Shown piece after piece: positions 37,701 through 49,342 of a stretch of DNA of 64,000 nt (position 1 is its first letter; every line of letters begins with the position of its first letter). The translations under genes were made by a program, and so were the position numbers. The stretch comes from Varroa destructor (lineage: Eukaryota; Arthropoda; Arachnida; Mesostigmata; Varroidae), in the NCBI RefSeq assembly GCF_002443255.2, contig NW_019211460.1, positions 36,713,498-36,777,497 on the forward strand, read 5' to 3'. The notes beneath the pieces are model-generated. The model ran no database searches. It was not told where the DNA came from and saw only the letters and a list, made by a program, of their open reading frames with translations.

Positions 37701-38640
37701 CTTCTAGAATACTCTAGCTTGAACAATGGCAATTTAGTTCATCCCAAAATGGACGTCCATGCCCTCTCAAGCAAACACAATACACTTAATTGTCTCGACC
37801 ATTCATTGTCCTATAGCTTGTTGCATTGAATAACCTATAACAATCTTGGCTGTTTCCCAAAGCGATGGCAGCAAACAGCGCTCGGCTGTGCGCTCGTATG
37901 CGTTACAACCTGCAAGATTTTTTGATGATTTCATCACGGTGGTTAGTTTCAGTCGTTTGGGTTGCCATTTTCGATCGCCTCATGTCTCTGATTTGTTCTG
38001 ATCTTTGCTGCTTTGATTACTCTTTTCGCTCTTATACTCGTTCCTTACCTTTTCTGGTTTCATTTCTTTTTCCTCCTTCTTCATCATTAGTTTAGTTTAC
38101 TATGGAGAGCCCACGAGAGCGGCTTAACGGCCACGCTTCTGTCACACTTTAACTACTTTGGAGGCCGTAACAAGCAATGTATCTTCAGCGTTCAGCTGCC
38201 AGCCAGCTTGTACTCGCCTCCCTTAATTGTAGTTTGTGCAGCGTTAGGTTGTTCCGTAGCGGAGTTGGAGCTGTTTAATGATTAGAACGATCAGTCCTCG
38301 ACTTATAAAATGCTTTACTGCCTTTAGAACACTTTAGAAAAATGTCTAGTTATTATCTATTGTTGAGAGAGTTCAATTACGTATAAAGTTCGACCACTAA
38401 GTTTGACAGTTGTCGATGTTATCTCTTTGCATTATCTATATTAGGGCCTTCATTGAGCTAACTTCTCTGTAACAGAGTTTGGCTTTGGGGTACAGTCAAG
38501 TATTAGTTAGTAGATTTCCTGATATGGCTGTCTGCTAAATTCAGAGTATGGACAGAGTATTTGCACTCAACAGGAAAAAAACGACGCAAGTTAATATGTG
38601 GTGAGTAAAATGCTTTTATTACTTTTCTTCAACTTCATAG
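34720..38640. other. no supported gene
   Basis: Open frames at 36713-37027 and 37865-38095 on the plus strand start at TTA-like or ATG codons without splice or promoter support. No repeats of note. The region is probably intergenic or intronic. Confidence 0.4.
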
Positions 38641-38659
38641 ATCTTTTGAATTTTATTTG

Positions 38660-39034
38660 TCAGCTTTTATAAGTTATGCTTGACATCAAAGTACAGGTAA
38701 ACCTGTTCCAAAGTGACCCATTCCTTGCTTTTATCGTTTTCAGGATTATTAGAATACCATTTGACAATAACAACAATCGCCTTGGATTTAATCCCATAAG
38801 ATGCCAAATATACGGAACCTAAACATTTAAAATAGATTGTAGGATAGCGTTCAGTATATGATTTTTTTCTCATGTATCTGTTTTTCAACTTCTTTTTTGT
38901 CAATTATACGTCGACCATCTGTTATTATACTTACGTCACAACTTTGGCTTAATCCGTTTGGTTTATGTGTATTTGCGTGATTGCATTGCATAATTTGATT
39001 GCGTGTGGGCGAAATTTCGAGGTTTCGCCCTGAC
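38660..39034 (-). CDS. candidate C-terminal two exons of an unrecognised gene
   Basis: Exon 39034-38935 follows acceptor tatacctttag and ends at donor GTAAGTATAA in phase 0, reading for example NLEISPTRNQIMQ. It joins 38818-38660 after acceptor aatgtttag and stops at 38660. By phase the second exon reads NPRRLLLLSNGILIILKTI, a possible membrane anchor. An alternative frame in the same exon stops at 38667 and looks more soluble (YSNNPENDKSKEW), but it does not match the donor phase. Minus-strand AATAAA sits at 38652-38657, and another at 38615-38620. Family unknown. Confidence 0.35.
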
Positions 39035-39247
39035 CTAAAGGTATATACTATTTCGAACGCCTGTAAACCGCTCTTTCGTTCTCTTGGCCTTCCATGATAT
39101 CTGAATTTCGTTTTCTTATTACGATTATCTTATTCGTACAGGCGGAGAGGTAACGATTCTAATGAACGCTAGTCTCTTCCTTAGTCACCTTTATTGGCTT
39201 GCTCAGGTAGTAATAATAAATAATACAAATAAATATTAAGTGTTCAG

Positions 39248-39470
39248 GTTTTACAGTGTGGAAAGGACTCTGCACGCGTTTCAGTTCGACGGTGAATGCT
39301 ACGAACACCTCAGCTTAAGGAAAATAAATACATTCATTGTATCTGAGAACAACGCGCAACACTGCTCTAGCGCTGACCCCTACCCAACTCCGTCATTCAA
39401 ACAGCAGCTGATACGGGCTGAATACCCAGTAGTAGAACAAGCGCGCCTATTGGACGGGAGCACTGAGTAA
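39248..39470 (+). CDS. candidate exon, 73 codons, plus strand
   Basis: After acceptor attaagtgttcag the frame stays open to a stop at 39468-39470; a donor-like GA|GTAAAG overlaps the end. The peptide is hydrophilic, with LHAFQFDGECYEH and FKQQLIRAEYPVVEQ. It overlaps a minus-strand open frame, so strand is judged from the acceptor. Family unknown. Confidence 0.3.
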
Positions 39471-39609
39471 AGGGGGTCCACAATGCACAGTGTGCGTCTG
39501 TAAATATTTCATCTTCATATGCATGGGTGCTCCCCTGACAAACTGTCTGGGTCTGCGTCCACGGCTGTATACTGCACCTCATCATTCTGCAGCGATAACT
39601 TCAACCCCG

Positions 39610-39665
39610 CATCCTGTATCCATTTTATACAGGATGAAAATATGTGTGTGTGTGTGTGTGTGTGT
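39610..39665. repeat. 10-bp hairpin followed by (TG)n
   Basis: catcctgtat at 39610-39619 pairs with atacaggatg at 39627-39636 across a 7-base loop. A TG dinucleotide run follows at 39642-39665. Confidence 0.8.
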
Positions 39666-39799
39666 AGTTGTATTGTGATTTACTACGCTACTTGTTCAAG
39701 TTTACTTAATTTTGAACTTCATTTTGTCTTTTCTGGTTTGTTTTCCTAGTTAGTCGATTCGCTGATCTTTACGATCCATAGACTAGAAGGCCGAATCGA

Positions 39800-41640
39800 A
39801 GGATTTTACGAGGAGTGATTCCTGTTCCGGTTCAAGTTCCTTACTCAACGGACTCGTGCCTATCGATAACCGAACAAGAAATAACATAAACGCAGAAATC
39901 GAAAATTGCCATTTAGCACCAGTAGTGTTAATATTTCATATACTAATACTTCGTGTCTTCAACGGGACGCTCTATCCGACGAGTAACTTTTTTTTTATTT
40001 GATATACACGGTGAAAGCGTTCGCTGTTCATCGTGCCTGAGGTTGTAAACTGCAACTTATTGTTAGAAAATCAGCGGTTGCATACTTCATCTAAGGCAGA
40101 ACTTTACGGTCGCTTTAACTTTCGCTATCCATACTAAGAGGTACTTGTGATCAGACGACCTTTTATCGCCCTATAGCTGCTAGTGGTTTCTGCAAAAGGA
40201 TAGAAAGTAAGCATTGTTGAAAATAGCTAAGGCTCTAGGTGCGCAATCCGCAATAGTTTAATCCGGCATAATTTTAATTTCTAACCTGGGCAACAATCGG
40301 GCCAAATGGTCGTCGCATGTTGGCTCACAATTGCCTACTTGCTGTACATATATAGTAGCTATTTTGGCCGACAGAACATCATACAGGACGCTTTCTGCAA
40401 GACCTTTATCTAATAGACCTTCTCGGCACATCAATGGCTGTCAATTGGTTAATTACGCGTGAATATTTTTGTTTGTCATCAATATTATAGGCTATGTTCG
40501 AATAGACGTTCCTATCTACCCGGGCCCAGGCACGGGTTATGCTACACGTGTTTGTTCGCGACTCTTATTTTCACCGACTAATATGACATGCAATACTCAC
40601 ATCGTTTCCAGGCTTTTAGAGGCGGTGCTAGTACAGGTGTGTGACTAGTAGATTCTATAGACGAATCGCGTCCTGGCGGTTGAGATTCGTAGTTCATTGC
40701 CCGTACCGCGCTGAAAGCTTGTGTATTCATAGAATTCAGGCCTGTCCACTGGGAAGAAAGAAGAGTATTGCGCGCCGAGTCTTCTGCACAGAAGTATATA
40801 ATAAGCCGGCCATATCATAATAGATTTATATAATCGCGTTCGGCCACAGATCGTTACATAAACCTTAGTGTTTCAATTTCCGATCTATAACTACCAGAGT
40901 AATGAATTAGCATAGTATTTAAGCTTGCAAGAGGATTACAGGGTCTAATTGTGGTGAACTTGCGGTGCCTACAATATTTTCATATTTTATTTACATATTC
41001 ATGTTCAAGTAACGAAATTTAGCAGTAAAAACGAACGCTTCAAATGTCCTGGGTATTTCCTTTTCATAGTGTGTATAATAAACCCTTAGAAAGGCTTAGA
41101 ATGGATCGACTGGGTTTTTAATAATTTACCTTTGTAGAAGGATTCTGCTCAAAAGAGCAAAAAAATTTAATTTTATTATTATTTTGGGAGACTCCATTAT
41201 ATTATTAATACATATATCAATTAATTCTATCTTGCCTTGCCTAAATTAGTTGGACTGGGCCCTTTATGAAGGATGAATATTCTTAATGCATATATTTAAA
41301 TACATATATTTACGATTGGAAAGCGATGTGTACTACAGAATAACCTCCACTTAACGCTGTTACAAGTGAAACATAAATAAGTGCTCCCGCTGGATGCTGG
41401 TTTACCGCTGATTACTAGTTTAGACATTTGGCTATTTCTTGGGGCTTTGCTCTTGCAAAAATCAGTTACACGTGACTGTTGTCCAGAAGATTTAGCTCAG
41501 GACTAACGCTGGCCGTATGCATAGAAAATATCTGTACAATACACTACCTTGTACCAATAAGGCCACTTGGCTTGCCATCATCCGTTATCTTTTACGGCTT
41601 GAGAACGCCTAACTCCGATTAAATATCCTCCACAACAACT
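39800..41640. other. no gene seen
   Basis: No splice-bounded frame or element was found on either strand. Confidence 0.4.
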
Positions 41641-41644
41641 ACAG

Positions 41645-41690
41645 TAGGTTAGGTTAGGTTAGGTTAGGCTAGGCTAGGCTACTTAGGTTA
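41645..41690. repeat. interstitial telomere-like TTAGG tract
   Basis: Four to five copies of TTAGG in register pass into three copies of the variant CTAGG, and a last TTAGG lies after a short break. TTAGG is the ancestral arthropod telomere repeat. The tract is short and internal, so it more likely reflects break repair or insertion than a chromosome end. Confidence 0.75.
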
Positions 41691-41972
41691 TCACTAGAAT
41701 TTATATTTTTAGGTGGTATTCTCGTCGTTGTTCTTCAAATGCTCGTTTACACGTCTAAGCAGGAATTTAATACAAACATCAATAGCTTTACGTAGTGCAA
41801 ACATTAGTCTACATGTATATACATTTTAACGTCCCGCACTTCACTGTTGTTGTCCTTTAACCTTATTCTTTGTGACGCCTAAAAGCTCAGAAAAATTCTG
41901 CCTTTCTACAGGAATACAACTCATTGCTTCCTCATTTTTTCCCTTCGGAGAGGAGGATCTAGGTTTTATACT

Positions 41973-41998
41973 TATATATATATATATATATATATATT
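41973..41998. repeat. (TA)n microsatellite
   Basis: Uninterrupted TA dinucleotides. Confidence 0.95.
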
Positions 41999-42879
41999 CA
42001 ATGGATCGCTCTTTGCTAAGCGTTCCAAGTTAAGGCCGTCAAGGACACCCCTTTGTCAGGATTTTTCCGCAGCAAGGCGCGTGCATAAGTGATAAAAGAC
42101 TGTTGACATATTCACTGGGTAAACAGAATATAAATGGCACGCTGCATAGGCGTTACCCGCATGGGAGTCGCATGGAACTTTTTCCACGAGCTGTCATATT
42201 AGGATTGTATGTATGTATGAATAATAAGCCAACTGGGGTTTATACCGCAGAAAGATTATGCTTTACAAGCCAAAGAGCGATGGCTTTTTTTTTAATATAT
42301 CACGATAGTACACCAAATGCATACATAGTGAACACATGTAACAGAGTATATAGGCATTTTATTAACCAATTAAAATTAGATTTGCACTGGGGCGGCGGAA
42401 ATAGTTCGGCAAAGGGCTAGTTCTCAAGATATGTATTTGTAAACTTGATTAAAGCTGGTGGGAGATATTTGTTTTTTGCTGGCTTTTTTCTAACCCATGC
42501 ATTACACGCGAATATGAGCCATTTGAAAGCTGCGCATTGCCATGAAGATCATCCGCTGGTGCTAACATCGTATATGTATGCGTAAGAAAAAAGTACTTTT
42601 GCTTGATATACTGCGTCCACTCACTCTCAGCGTATGAAGGATTGTATATAACTAGCCTATGTATTTCTGTTATTTTTGGGCTATCTGTATATTTCCTATT
42701 TCTGCTACCATCCATAAAGATAAACAAGTGGTCTAACGACTTAGTCCACTGTAGTCTCAACTGATGATATTCTGAACCATCGAAAATGCCGCTAGAAAAA
42801 TAGTCAATTTTATAGTTAAGGTCTCTCTAGAAGCAGAAGCACAGAAGAAACGAATTTGAATTTAAATTCATGATGAAGG

Positions 42880-43085
42880 CTATGACGACAGATTACAGAC
42901 CTTGAAGCTGGCTCTATCTGCCGGTTTTAATATAGTACATAATAAGGATGCACGCAAGTATTCAGTATACGTTAAGCGCTGGAGTATAGTAAAAGGACTT
43001 GATAAGGATATTTGCACTTACCTTGTGATTTTCGGGAATGAAATCCATCAGCCCGAAACAATCTGCCTCTTTCCGGTGTGTTATA
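42880..43085 (-). CDS. candidate terminal exons with 43-base intron
   Basis: Exon 43085-43022 follows acceptor tggcgtgttacag and ends at donor AAG|GTAAGTGC; one frame reads THRKEADCFGLMDFIPENHK. The next acceptor, actatactccag, gives exon 42978-42880, reading TEYLRASLLCTILKPADRASF before a stop. The intron would be 43 bases, similar in size to those in the 21.4-kb model. This may be the 3' part of the gene whose exons lie at 43.4-47.8 kb on the same strand. Family unknown. Confidence 0.35.
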
Positions 43086-43432
43086 CTGTAACACGCCAAA
43101 GAGATTCGAAATTAGCCCTTTCCATTGTTGTCATCTTTTTTCAGTTAGCTAACGTTGTGGGTTAGTAAGCTGGAAGGCGTCTAGTCAGGGTGCATCCAGC
43201 CGGAGTGGGTGTTGCTGCGCTTAACTAAAAAGTTTCTTCAGCATACCTATGAAACTGGTTTTTCCATTCTAAGAGAGCTTATTCATCTATTATCTGTTGT
43301 AGATCTGAATGAGCTTCGTTCGATAGTAAATGCCTCTCAGTACCGCCTATTGTAGTTTCCGAAGCAATTTTCCGGGTATGCGAAGAAACCCATCATATTG
43401 TAGTGCAAGGCGATTGACTCGTACTTTAAGGG

Positions 43433-43576
43433 TTAACCTGCTTCTGGCAACAAAATAGACTTAATTACCCCTAATGAATCTGCTGGCTGACGGTGAGTTC
43501 GCATACTATATGGACTTCCCAAATGATGTTGTGGGGATGTCGTTCGGGAGAATTCGAAAACGAACTGTTCCACATC
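43433..43576 (-). CDS. candidate exon after strong acceptor
   Basis: The acceptor tatttttgtcaattacag is near-consensus. In phase 0 the frame is open for 47 codons to a stop (DVEQFVFEFSRTTSPQHHL...). In phase 1 it reads GTVRFRILPNDIPTTSF and then stops after about 22 codons, unless donor GTCCAT is used. The frame cannot be decided here. It lies between the exons at 42.9-43.1 and 45.4-47.8 kb and probably belongs to one of them. Confidence 0.35.
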   Translation of the reverse strand, partial: DVEQFVFEFSRTTSPQHHLGSPYSMRTHRQPADSLGVIKSILLPEAG

Positions 43577-45446
43577 CTGTAATTGACAAAAATACAATTT
43601 ACATTGTATACCCATGCTAGCTCATGATCTACTATTAGCAAAAAATATAAAACCCACAGTGTACTAGTTGTGCTTCCTTGCCGTAGCTATGTTAACAAAG
43701 CGTTTGGTTGAATTTAATCTGTTCTAACTAAGAAGTAATCTGGTCTATTTTGGCCAGTTATATGCTAACATACCTGTCGCATAATTTTCGACATGTAAGA
43801 ATTGTTTCTAAACGGTGTCTGTAGTTGAAGCTAAAGTAAGGTTAAGGATTCCTAAATTCTCTCGAACCTATTCTTTTAACAAGCCAGAGGTTGCTCTTTA
43901 GACTGAAGGCGGTCGAGAGTCCTGAGGAAAAAGCTCATATCTTCCTACAGCGTACAATCGCTCACATCACCGTTACTCCTAATACATGTATTTCAATATG
44001 CCCTAACGTTATAGACTAAATTATATAATTAAGAGAGAGATATCTTCTTCTATCAGAGGGTAGGCGAACCCGGTCGGACTCGAACGTCACATCGCTGCCT
44101 TTGCTCTTTTACATTCAGGTAGCTACGGTGCTCGGCAGTAACAAGTAGGATCACACGACGAACGTCAAAGCTAAATGCCTGAGTGCAGGCTCCTCGGCCA
44201 GAAGGCGGGCCAAAAATACTCTATGGAGGGCCTACGGCGGCACAAAAGACATCCCAAAGCTACAGCCTATGCAATACAACATAAATCAGGATCTTCTATT
44301 ATGTAGTATCACTGTATCGTTGTTCAAGCGTATTAGTTTCATTTAGTTATGATCAAGCCTGTCTGCCTTTACCCATGCAACACGTTTGGAACCATATTCG
44401 TCACCACCAATTTTGTCAGCTAACCATCTTGGTCTTATAATGAACATTCAATTGAGAGATTTTTATCAATAGGGCTGTAAAAACGCACACGGATTATACT
44501 ACTATTGTTTTTTTTATATCCAACTAATCTCCATACAGTGTTCGCCTCAACAAGTCAAGCACGTTCTAATAACAATTTCATCTGCAACCCAACGAGCGTG
44601 ACGACACATTGAGTACACTTCATAGTAACTACTATAATGATAGAAATCTGTATAACACGTGACCTTGAGTGATCGCCCTTAGCTAGAAATAAGGAGGCCT
44701 GCGTCGTATGCAGTTGCACTATCTTATAGGCACTCCCCGGGAACAAGATGCCTAGTTGTGTCTCCTATCACGAAGTCACCTTACTATTTTCGGTCTACTT
44801 CATCGTTTCTCTAAACTGGAAACCCAACGTACAAATCTAAAAAATGAAACAGTCGATCACATAGCGTAAGCGTGTCTGTAAGAAGAATAATAGCTTTCTA
44901 TTGTCTTCGTAGTTTTAAACTTTTGAGCATCTTATCTTCAATAAAGCGGTAGACATACAAAGAGCAACCGGTAACACACACACATAGAGGGGTATTAACG
45001 CGGTCGCGTGCGAACAGAAGCGAACGCAGCCTACTAGTTCTTCAGCCTTTGTTATCCTGTAAGCACAGGTACCCATATGGCATAAATCTTCATAAAGCAC
45101 ATTTAGTAAAAGATGCTCAGTCGACCTCTACCTAGTCTATGAATAATAATAAAATTGATCTGTTAATAGAAACATCTGTTCTTTTACAAGAGAATTGACG
45201 ACCGTAAGCCCGATGCGTAGGAAACACGTCGAAACATTTTACCGCTTTGTTGTGGCCTCTTAGAAACGTTAAATTGAAATGATGGCACTCAAACGATTAG
45301 GCATATTCAGCCAATGAGCTTGTCCATAATGAAAAAAGGCTGCAAATCGTTGTTGCTTTTACGTGAATACGATTGCATGTCTTTTTACCAGTAAGTCACA
45401 CAGGTATTGTGGGACCATAATTTCACTTATGTAGCAGATCAAACAA

Positions 45447-47764
45447 TCAATAACCGACAGAGGCAAACATGGTATATAGATCTTCAAATCGAAGCTGACG
45501 TTCCGTAACCTCAAGCTGCTCCTTGCGGGTTTCCGCAAAGGACTGAAGTAGGTCCAGCTATGCCATAGGCTTTGTCCTACACAACTCCCGTAACAATGCC
45601 TAACCATGGATCATGTCCATTAGAGTCTTTTAAATTTTTCTGAGAACCGTTACATAGCTTGTGATATTGTTTCGATAAATAACGACATAGCGTCGTACCT
45701 GCATGCAACGGTCGGTACGAGTAACCATGTTGTCGTTCGAAGCAGACGAACAAACAGATACTGCGGTATAATCCCACGTTCAAATCAAGTATCTAATCAA
45801 GGAAGTATAATCGCTACATATACGCACTATTCAAAGACCCTATTAGCAGTCTGACTTAGCATCTATACACATATGCAATAGAACTAGATGGGATCAGAGA
45901 GGATCCCACTAGAGACTTCAAATGATTGGAACTGCTGATCTTCAGTTCATGATAATGATAAACATATACATACAAAATAGAGTATTGTAATTGTTAAAGA
46001 GCTTCTCGCGAACTCTATCGCGAAGTATTTTCTGAAGCTAGTTAGCTTCACTGTAACAATGAAAACTGTGACAAGAGGAAAGTGGTGCTGGATTTTGCGT
46101 ACTTCGTGATGTATATCTCCAAATGATCCCAAAAAATATCGATGTTTCTGTATATCAATCTGAAGGGGAGAGAGAAAAAGAGAAGAGTGCCGCTTGGGTG
46201 CAACTCGTGAAAAAATCCGCGATTTGGTATTTTGAAAGTGTTTAGTCGAATGATCAGTCAGTAATTTTAAATTACATTTGCATTTGTAAATAGTAACTAA
46301 AAAATAACAAATTACAATTAGTGTGCTAAGCATGCAGCAATGTTAGATTTCAACGGTGGTGGGGGCACCGCCTCTCATTCATCCTCTATTGTTTTATGGT
46401 AATTAGACGCCTCTTTTTCTGTCAGCCGTGTGGCGCAATCGCTACAAACTGTACTTGGATTCATGCAATGCTGTGCTATTTTATTAGGTACAAAAGAACA
46501 CAGTATAACTGTAACGGTAATCAGATAATGCCACCTCTTATTGGTACGTGAGATTATTTAAAAATATGCAAAAAAAATGTACGTAATTGCCAGACTTCTT
46601 CCTCAACCTGGCTCTTACCTGTGGAAACATCGGGGGCGGAGATCGAATCAGATGTTGGTGTAACCCTTCGTGTCGATTGTCCATTTGTGAAGTTAACGAC
46701 AAAATGTCCTCGTCTTTTGGACTTGACGAGAATAGCAGCTGTTGGTGATCTTCGGGAACCGTCGCTGGTGAATCTGACATCGGTTGGTCCTGTTCCACGT
46801 AATTTTGTACCACATACACAGCTCTAGTATTTGTATGTAATAAGGGTAAAAAAAATATGACCTTCAAAAGCCACGTCTATACTTTAGAAATCGAAAGTTT
46901 TATGGCCAGCAATACAATTTCATTGAACGGTGCTTGAGACCCGGCAACCTTAATGATAACGATAGCAAGAACATAGGTTGTCAGAAAGTGACCAGTTATT
47001 TGACGGAAAGCCACTATGAAAGTGTTCATTCGCAGTTTTATTTCCAAGTTAGACTGTCTCAAATTTCTCTGCAACAGAGGAAAGCAAACGTACACCAGGC
47101 AGACAGGGAGCCTTCAACTAACTACCTCAGTGACGAAGCTGTGGATCAAGACTAGGCGTATTTAATCTATTATTTCCGATATCTTAGTTACATGGCGAAG
47201 TGCGTCTTAAAGACAAGCTGAGAGTCAGCTGCCGAAAAGATACAGTGCATTATTCTTATATAGCCCTAAGACTTTCTACGACATACCCCGCTGGTGACCC
47301 TGAATGATAAATCGCGTCTGTTGAGCTGGAACCCTGTGTCTCTAATTAATATTTATAGTTAATATATAGCAATTTTGCGCAACGTAATTCAACGTGCTTG
47401 TTAGCGCGTCAACTCGGGCATAACTATAGACTCTAAGTAGGCTTTTTACAGCCGACCCGTCGTGCGTCTTCGTCGGCTGATGATAAGCGAGCTGCGTCAT
47501 TAAATGTGGCGACCGACCTGGGGATGTAGCGAGTGTCCGTCAAATCTGGATAGGCCCTCCGAGAGAACAGAAAACTTTTCGATTTGCTGCTGGATGTAGG
47601 GGTTGTCTTGCCGGCTCTGGCGTAGCATCTCCATGTCCTCTTGGAGACTTCGAGCGTTGCGTAACGATGGCGAGATCGAGAGGATGTCTTCGGCGGAAGT
47701 GGCCTGCCGGAAGCGACCACAGCCCCCCGGAATGCTTAATGGTGAACTAGGTCGCAAGCGGGTG
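45447..47764 (-). CDS. partial unrecognised gene, three candidate exons
   Basis: Exon 47764-47518 follows acceptor cttcgatctttttgcag, is GC-rich and reads in one frame ATSAEDILSISPSL, LQEDMEMLRQSRQDN and IQQQIEKFSVLSEGL, a likely helical, serine-rich cytoplasmic region. Exon 46823-46619 lies between a T-rich acceptor (atactag) and donor CAG|GTAAGAG; two frames are open, one of them containing SSSPKDEDILSLTSQMDN. Exon 45557-45447 reads LLQSFAETRKEQLEVTERQ, probably coiled coil, and ends FASVGY and a stop. A possible linking exon near 47065 follows acceptor tttcctctgttgcag. The overall phase is not fully settled. The start is missing. No family recognised; a scaffold or adaptor-like protein is only a guess from composition. 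Confidence 0.45.
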
Positions 47765-47899
47765 CTGCAAAAAGATCGAAGGCACACAACAGAGCGCTCA
47801 GTGCCTGTGTCAGCTCTAGAATAAATTTACTCTATCAAATAGGACATTTACCATGCGCTATTAAATGCAATGGCCCACATACCCATATTTCTTAGCCAT

Positions 47900-49294
47900 T
47901 AACGGTTTTATTGGCTACATCTTTAAGTATACGACCTGTAACATAGCGAGCATTCCTTTTCGGCCAATAGCTAAAGGTCACAAAGGTGGTGATTGTGGCT
48001 AATTATAGCAGTTATATGAAAATTATCTCAATCTGCTAACATTGAAATTGAAAAGAATTCTGTTAGGCCTCTCACCGAAGCTATCGCCATCAGCAGCATA
48101 GGGAAACCATCAGCACCGACATTGCCGCCCGTCAATTGGGAGCTGCTGATGCCAGAAATATTTTCTAATAATTTCGAAGTGGACACGTTTGAAAGAATAC
48201 AATTTTTCGCAGTATTTCAACTAATCATAATTTTTCAATATTTCGGTCAATTTGGATAGAACCATCTATTGAACCCAGGTCTACAAAACAGCTTTGCATA
48301 GTGATACTCGACTAGAAGTTCATACAATGAATGACCCATAATGTTTATGTGATATCGAAGAAATAGTCTCAGGCAATTATCTTTTCCGTTTTGTTAAGGT
48401 GGTCATGAAAAATATGAGATTTAAGATAAGCTTGGCGGTACCAAATAACTTACAAAGCCCTACTCGCCTACAGTGGTACGTATGCAGACTAAACGCTTCA
48501 ATTTCACTACTGACATTTTTAAATGTCTTAACTTTTCTTAGTAATAATGTATCATATTATATGCGCATTGTACAAAATGATTATAAATCATCACTGGCTC
48601 GTACGTTCAACTATGTCCATTCAACGATACGATCGTTTCTTTTTTGTACATGGTTTCCTTCTGAGCAGGTCGACTAATTTGATGTCACTATAAAATTGAT
48701 GCGTTAAGAAGCATAAGATTTTAGAACGCCATAGATGGCACGATATAATTTTCTCGTGCAGGCACCCTGCACGACGTCTCCCGCGCCGACGCACGTTGGT
48801 TCCTAGATTGTGAAATTGATAAATAACAGGAACGATATCTTTTAATAAAGTCTTCTATTCAGAGATCATGTTTAGGGCTGGATTTTGATAATCAACAATA
48901 ACAGAGAGCTTTTTGTTTGTGTTCCGTCTCCGATAAGGGAAGACAAGGCCGTGAACGAAAAAGAAACACTTTAATTTGCTTTCTTTAGGACAGCGAACGT
49001 GTTCATTATCATATTGTATGTACCATGTGTGTGCCTTTGCGAAACATCCTACACTTCGAAATAAGCTCTGTTAACAGAGAGGGCTCTTCCGAGAAGCTAT
49101 TTTTGGTTAGGTTGTAGGATCTGTTTGACAGTCATTCTTTGAACTTACAAATGATAAACATACCTGGTTCGCGGCTTATTTTACTTCGTCTGTTATAACG
49201 ACTGAGAAACAACCGTGTTTGTAGGGGGCGGCCCATAATCCGGACATATGGTTCTAATAAACAGACTTTCTCATACTCCGACTATATATGTATG

Positions 49295-49342
<48 letters not shown>

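Noticed and set aside
45947..46333. 128-codon minus-strand open frame, the longest after the SDAD1 exons
   Set aside because: It crosses a strong acceptor near 46160, has hydrophobic, irregular composition and no ATG context. Only a small part could be exon.
46430..46485. tRNA-like A box (TGGCGCAATCG)
   Set aside because: No B box, no cloverleaf and no matching acceptor stem downstream.
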